Positions 51,401 to 57,400 of a DNA stretch of 64,000 nucleotides are shown here, piece by piece. The position numbers and the translations under genes were made by a program. Source of the DNA: Macrocystis pyrifera. Lineage: Eukaryota > Sar > Phaeophyceae > Laminariales > Laminariaceae. The notes beneath the pieces are model-generated. The model ran no database searches. It saw nothing but the letters and a program-made list of their open reading frames with translations, and was not told the DNA's origin. Position 1 is the stretch's first letter; the number at the start of each line of letters is the position of its first letter. The stretch lies in assembly GCA_031763025.1 (NCBI GenBank), contig JASSKH010000009.1, positions 2,170,001 through 2,234,000 on the forward strand, read 5' to 3'.

Positions 51401-54400
51401 ATTATAACTAGGTTGTTAAGGCGAAAACAGGACTGAACAATGCCCAAAGAGGCCTCTGAACAAGGCTAAAGAGGCCGCTATTCTAGGAGACTGAGTTTTA
51501 ACCCCTTGACTGATCACCCCCCTACGCTAAAGCTAGTTTGCTGAGACCGAAACAAGCCATAATAAGGAGCCTCTGAATGAGGCCAAAAGAGGCCGTTATA
51601 GTAGGAGACCGATGTTTGACCCCTTAGCTGACGGCCTCCCTACATTATTGAAACTGCAGTAGCTTCCCAGGGCCGAAACAGGCCTTAATAAGGCCAACGT
51701 AGGTCTATACATACGGCCCGAAAGACTTGTACGAATAGGAGACCGCGGTTTGACCATTTGACGCCCCCCCTACACTAAAACTAATATCTTGAGGCCAAAA
51801 GAAGCCTTCGCGCGCCTAAAAAGACCGGTCTCCTATTATAGCATGTTTTTGGTTAGAATCGCGTGCCGCTTCATATACCAAATACGAACGAGGCTCCACA
51901 ATTTATGCCCTCGATCGCTTTTTCTTGAAGGACTCAAGCGTACGATCTTGCGGTGGAAGTTGGACTGATCAGCTTCGGATCGGAGGTGGATGTCGTATGC
52001 GAACCCACCCCCCTGCTGGAAGACTTCCGTGACCAGGCGAGTTGCAGGGCACGGGTATTTGCGATGAGGCTGCGCGCACGTTTTCTCGCCATGTACACTT
52101 TGTTTTTTCGTATCAAGAGTGCGCATGATCTACGGATATATTCCATGCGGTCTGGAGGTAGATGTGTTTTATTCGTAGAGCAGTGCGTAGTCTGGATGTA
52201 CGTATGTGCTTCCTTTTGTGCAACCTGGATGTAGAACTTTTGCTTCTTTGTGCAGTGCTGATGTATATATTTTTCTTCGTGCAGAAGTGGCTACAGCGCG
52301 AAAGCGTCCGGACGAGCAAAAGGTGGCGAGGAGGCTCGTGAGTCTCTTCGCTAAGGCATTGGCGCAGCAACGACGAGTTATTCGACAGAGGACGGACAAT
52401 CGTTCTTTCCAGGACCCAGTAGGCCGTTCAGGCGCGCGTTTACGCTGTGCTGTTTTTTCCGCCCGTGTTGAGAATAAACCGTTTCGGAGGCGGTTTTTGT
52501 TTTTGGCGCGTCAAAACCTCTTCGGACCTTGATTTACTAGTTCAAGTGTAGGGGCGGTCAGTCAAGGGGTCAAACCATGGTCTCCTGTTGACTTTGATGT
52601 ACTAGTTTTAGGGCAGGGGAGGTCAGCCAAGGGGTGAAACCGCGGTCTCCTGCTGACCTCAATGTACTAGTTTCAATGTAGGAGGCGGTCAGTCAAGGAG
52701 CCAAACCGCGGTTTCCTGTATATAGCATATTTGGTTGGAAACTTTTGGTGCGTGTTGCCGTCTAGGAAGAGGGCCCCACATTTTTTTGTTGTTTGAAAGA
52801 ACCATGTTTTCAGGTGTTTCGAAAGATAATAACGAATGTTCTCTGTACATGCTACACGTACTCGTACCCAGCGTAGTTTGCCTCTTGTGTGTGAACGCCA
52901 CGTTTACTTTCTTGGAGGCGTTTCTTAGCCGGACACGTTTTTCCAGCAGTAACATCGATATGCCACAAGCAACTATTACGGGGGACCATAGTAAATGGGA
53001 CCTACGGTGAACCCAAAAACCTATACATTTCCCTGTGTTTACCAACAACATTTGGTCCTATTCACTATGGTCCCCCGTAATAGTACGAGGGGGCATAATA
53101 GTCAGAACCCACGATGGACGCTCAAACAATACTATCCCGTTAGGTTTACGCACCATGTTTGGTTCTGATCACTGTGCCCCCCCGTAAATACGGCGAGAAC
53201 GAACGGTATCACCCACATCCGTCCTGCGTTGTTTTTCCTGGTTCTCTCCCGCCAACTCTAGGTAGACATTCTGTCCAACAGCGGCGACACACGTCTCTGG
53301 GACGCCTTGCAGATGGCGTACACCCTCATCAAGAAATGGAGGTCCACCTGGAAGTCCAAGGCCAAGCAGCGCCGCGCCGCTGACCACCGCCGCAAAAATG
53401 CCTCCGCCGCGGGGCATAGCAATGGTGGTGACAGCGACCGAGACATCCAAGCTAGTCGCGATGAAGAGCCGATCGCGCGAGTACTGGTGCTGAGTGACGG
53501 GAAGGACACCAAGTCGGATGCAAGCGCGCACCTGTGAGACTGGGGTGATGTTTGCATGCAGTTGAGATAGGGGTTTAAGGGGTGGGACTTTGGGCGGGGC
53601 GTTGCAAAGGGATGGGTGGGGGTGGAGAGCTGGCGGTTGAAAATTGGTGACCCCCCCCCGTTTCGTTCGTGTGGCTCTGATGTATCTTGGAGAGGAACGT
53701 GCTATGAGGTGTATTGCAACGTTAAGCTGGTCGACCGCGCAGGCGCTCGAGCGCGTTGGAGAGACATATGATGTGTTACTCGTGATTCATCAGGACTGAT
53801 AAAGAGCTCTAGCTCTCGCCCCCGCGTCCCTGATCCCTCCCCCCGTCTCCCCCCCCCCTCCCCGCTTCTTCCACATTTCTCCCTCTCTCCCCCCCATCCC
53901 GAGCGCAGCGTTTGCAATCATCTTCAGAGGGCGGGTGTTTTGGTGGACAGCGTTACGGTGGGAGCGGAAAGGAACGAGTCTCTCAAGTGCCTGTCGCTGG
54001 CGACGAGTGGGTATGCCTTCCACCCAACGAGCCTCCGGCAGGCGCTGAGGCTGAGCGAGCTTGAGACGGTGCTGAGCGCTGGGCAGCGGGCACGGCGGGT
54101 GTCGAGCACGAAGGGGCGGAAGAACAGCGGCCCCTTGACCAAGCTGGTGGGGATATATCTTTTGCTATTTTTTTCTTGATCACAATTGTTGCCCCTCTGG
54201 CGTAGAGCCGTCAGGTGGAAGAGAGGAGTGCGATGCAGCCGTTGAAATTTGGAATCACGCTCCTTCAGCTGGACGTTTTGTTTCTTTTCTCAATAGGAAG
54301 ACAAAAAAATGTTCGTAGGTGCTATAGATCGGGTAAATACAGCAGTGTTTTTTTGTCATCAGATTCCTGACATGAGGAGCTCTCTGTACCTCACCCAAAC

Positions 54401-57400
54401 AACGACTTTTGATGAAAATGAACATGAGGACACGCGCAACCCGTTTTGGACAAAATTCCGCCCGCTATGACAACGTAGGCATGTAACGAGAATGTTGGAG
54501 GCGCTCGCAAATGTTGCCGTATATAATCCTGACCAGCATATTTTCTTCTTCGTTTCGAATTTGGGCTTGATGTTTGGCGCTGTTTGGCGCTCTTACGATA
54601 TTAGCCCTTTCGGGGGACTTTTTATGAGGGGAACCCTGATCGAAGATATATGTTACAAGTTTCAGCATCGGCCTCGCGAAGCAGTCTGTCACAGGCCATA
54701 GGCTGCTGGGATATTAGGGGATGTATCCGAGGTGAAACTTAGGGAGATGTGCATGGTGAACCTTAGGGAGATGCACATACAGCACGTGTGCCGAGCATTA
54801 TCACACTTGTACTGCTGCACGCTATGATACACCTTTTGAGGCGTTCCGAGAAACTTGATAAAACCACTATTGACTGGCCTTTTAGTTGGTCGCTTTACAT
54901 GGGGTCCGAAAGAGCCATAAAGTAAGCTAATCTTGGCTGCCTTGCGGGTCAAAACCGCCTTTAATCAGTGCAACCGGTGCTGTCGTGGTATCGCATGATA
55001 CACCGCCAACCAGAAAGCATTGCTTTTTTTTCTACACGCAACGAGCCCGCAAAAAGTCGAAGCTTACGCAGTACGTACTACTGCTGAGCGTACTGGAAAA
55101 AAAAAACGCTCAGAACCCCGTTTTTGTTTCAGGGCTTCTGAGGGGAGGGGAGGAGGAGTGTACTCGATATCATGCATGGCCGTAGTCGTATAACCATAAA
55201 CCCTCGCATCTCTACAATGCCGGGACGGAGCATGTCGGGTTTTCACCGACCAGGCAGACATTGCTTGCACCAAGCGCGAAGCGCCGTCAGGTGCCTGACG
55301 AGTCGCATGTAGGGTAAGCTGCATCCTACCAAGAACCGCTTGTGAGGCGGACTTGCATCTGGATGAAAGCTTCAATGAGTTGATATAATTTCCGGTGTGG
55401 CCACTACCAGCGACAGCAATAGGAGTACTATGTAACTGCATATTGGGTGCCTTACCATTAGCACTACGTGCTAGGATCATTCCCCTTGTGCGGAGTAAAG
55501 ATTCTCCACGCGGTACTAATGATCTAACTCGACCCCCAGCTGTGACCGACCGCCAAAAACGAAAAAGCGGTACACTGGTTATCTGGCTCAAGTACTGAGC
55601 GGCATATTTACAGTGTCGTTGCCAACCGACGTCAACCCAAGCTATTCATATTATTTAGGGGGGGGGGGGGCGTACTCATTCGTTGCTTGCCTCCGTCATT
55701 TGACCATTGACCACGCATCCCTTTCAAGACGGAGCACCGTTCCTACTCCTACTGTAATAGAGACACCAGCAATTGGCGCTCATTACGTCGTTTCCATATA
55801 CTGCATAGAAACGTTTTGCTTATTTTATCCCCTCCTGTTTCGCCGCCTGTGGTCACCACCTATCTTGTGGGATAGCGATTTTTTTCTCGCTGCTGTCTAG
55901 TGTGCCAACCTCCTCCAAGTCACATTCGTATATTTCCCTCATCTCCTCTGCGAGAACGTCCCGTTTCTCCTTGTACACTTCACATCGTCCTACTATGTTA
56001 GTTCTACTCGCTATTGCTTTGCCACACGGGCACATCTTTGGGGAAACACGTTGAAAATGGATTTACTTGATTATTGTACAGCATTGGCCGCACCAAGCTG
56101 GCCGGGGTACTGGGGTATACCAGTAGGGGATAGGGGATGCGCCCAAAAAAGCTGCAATGCACGGACCTGTATGACACGCATGCAGCATCATCACGATACT
56201 TGTACTACTGCTGTTGCGTGCTCTTTCCTATGCCGGGGTAACATATCTTATCATATTATAGGGTAGTCATAATCAAACATGGTGTGTAAATATACAGGGG
56301 TACATGTTTTTTCTAGGTCCATCGTGGTTCTGATTCCTACTTTAGCCCCCACCCCCTGTCCCGGCATTGTAGGGATGCGAGGGTCTACGGCCATACGACT
56401 ACGCCCATGCATGATATCGAGTACATCCCCTACTCACCACCATATTATACAGGTGTCGAGCGAAAGCCAGCTGTTGGCCGAGGCGCGTATGAGCTCGGCA
56501 CACGACACCGAAGAGACCGCGACTCTCAGGGAGGACCCCAAGACCAAGAGCATATGCAGGTGAGGCATTGATTGTCGTGGACAAAACAACAATCGAGCGC
56601 GCCACGATGCATTCGAGCATCCGTGCAATAAATTGTGTTTGACATTTTATTACAAGCGAGGCGAGTTGCTACTTTTCAGGGCTATTCACGGGTCGGGTCA
56701 AACCTTGCGGGTCAGGTCGAGGCGGGATAGGTATAGGTGATTCGACCCTACCCGTTAGAGTTTGAAGACCTCCTGACCCGACCCGACCCGACCCGACCCG
56801 ATCCGTGAGATTAAAAATATCTTCACCCGACCCGCGAGTCGGGCCATGACCCGTGTAGAGTCCTGAAAACTTTTGTTTGCACGGCCGTCTAAAAGATAGG
56901 GGGTCCTTTCGAGTTGGGTGAAGCCGGGGAAATGTGGGTCGTCCGACCGACCGAAAATCGCTCTCAAAAGCATTCGTACCTCATTCGTTTCATGTTTCTG
57001 TGCCTTCGACCAGCGCACTTGTGACAAAGAGCGTCAAATATACTTACCATTATGGGCGGACATACAAGGACCGTCAGGTCTTGACATTTATGTTTAAACG
57101 CTATTTTGGGGGACCATAGTTAGTAGGACCTATGGTGTACATTAAAACCTATTTATGTACCTATTTTCCACTGACAATATTCGGTCCTATTTACTATGGT
57201 CCCCCGCATTACTGTAGTTATGTTTCCGCCCAGATTTTTCCGCCCAGAATGGCATATACATACACGTACCCACCGGCGCGAGTTGGTAGCGAGCGAGAGA
57301 GCGAGAAAGGGCGACCCTGTAAAGACGCAAGGTCGATTTTGTGGTTGTTGTGGTTGTTGTTGCTGGTGTTGGTCGTAGGTTGTTGTCCTTGTTGTCGTCG

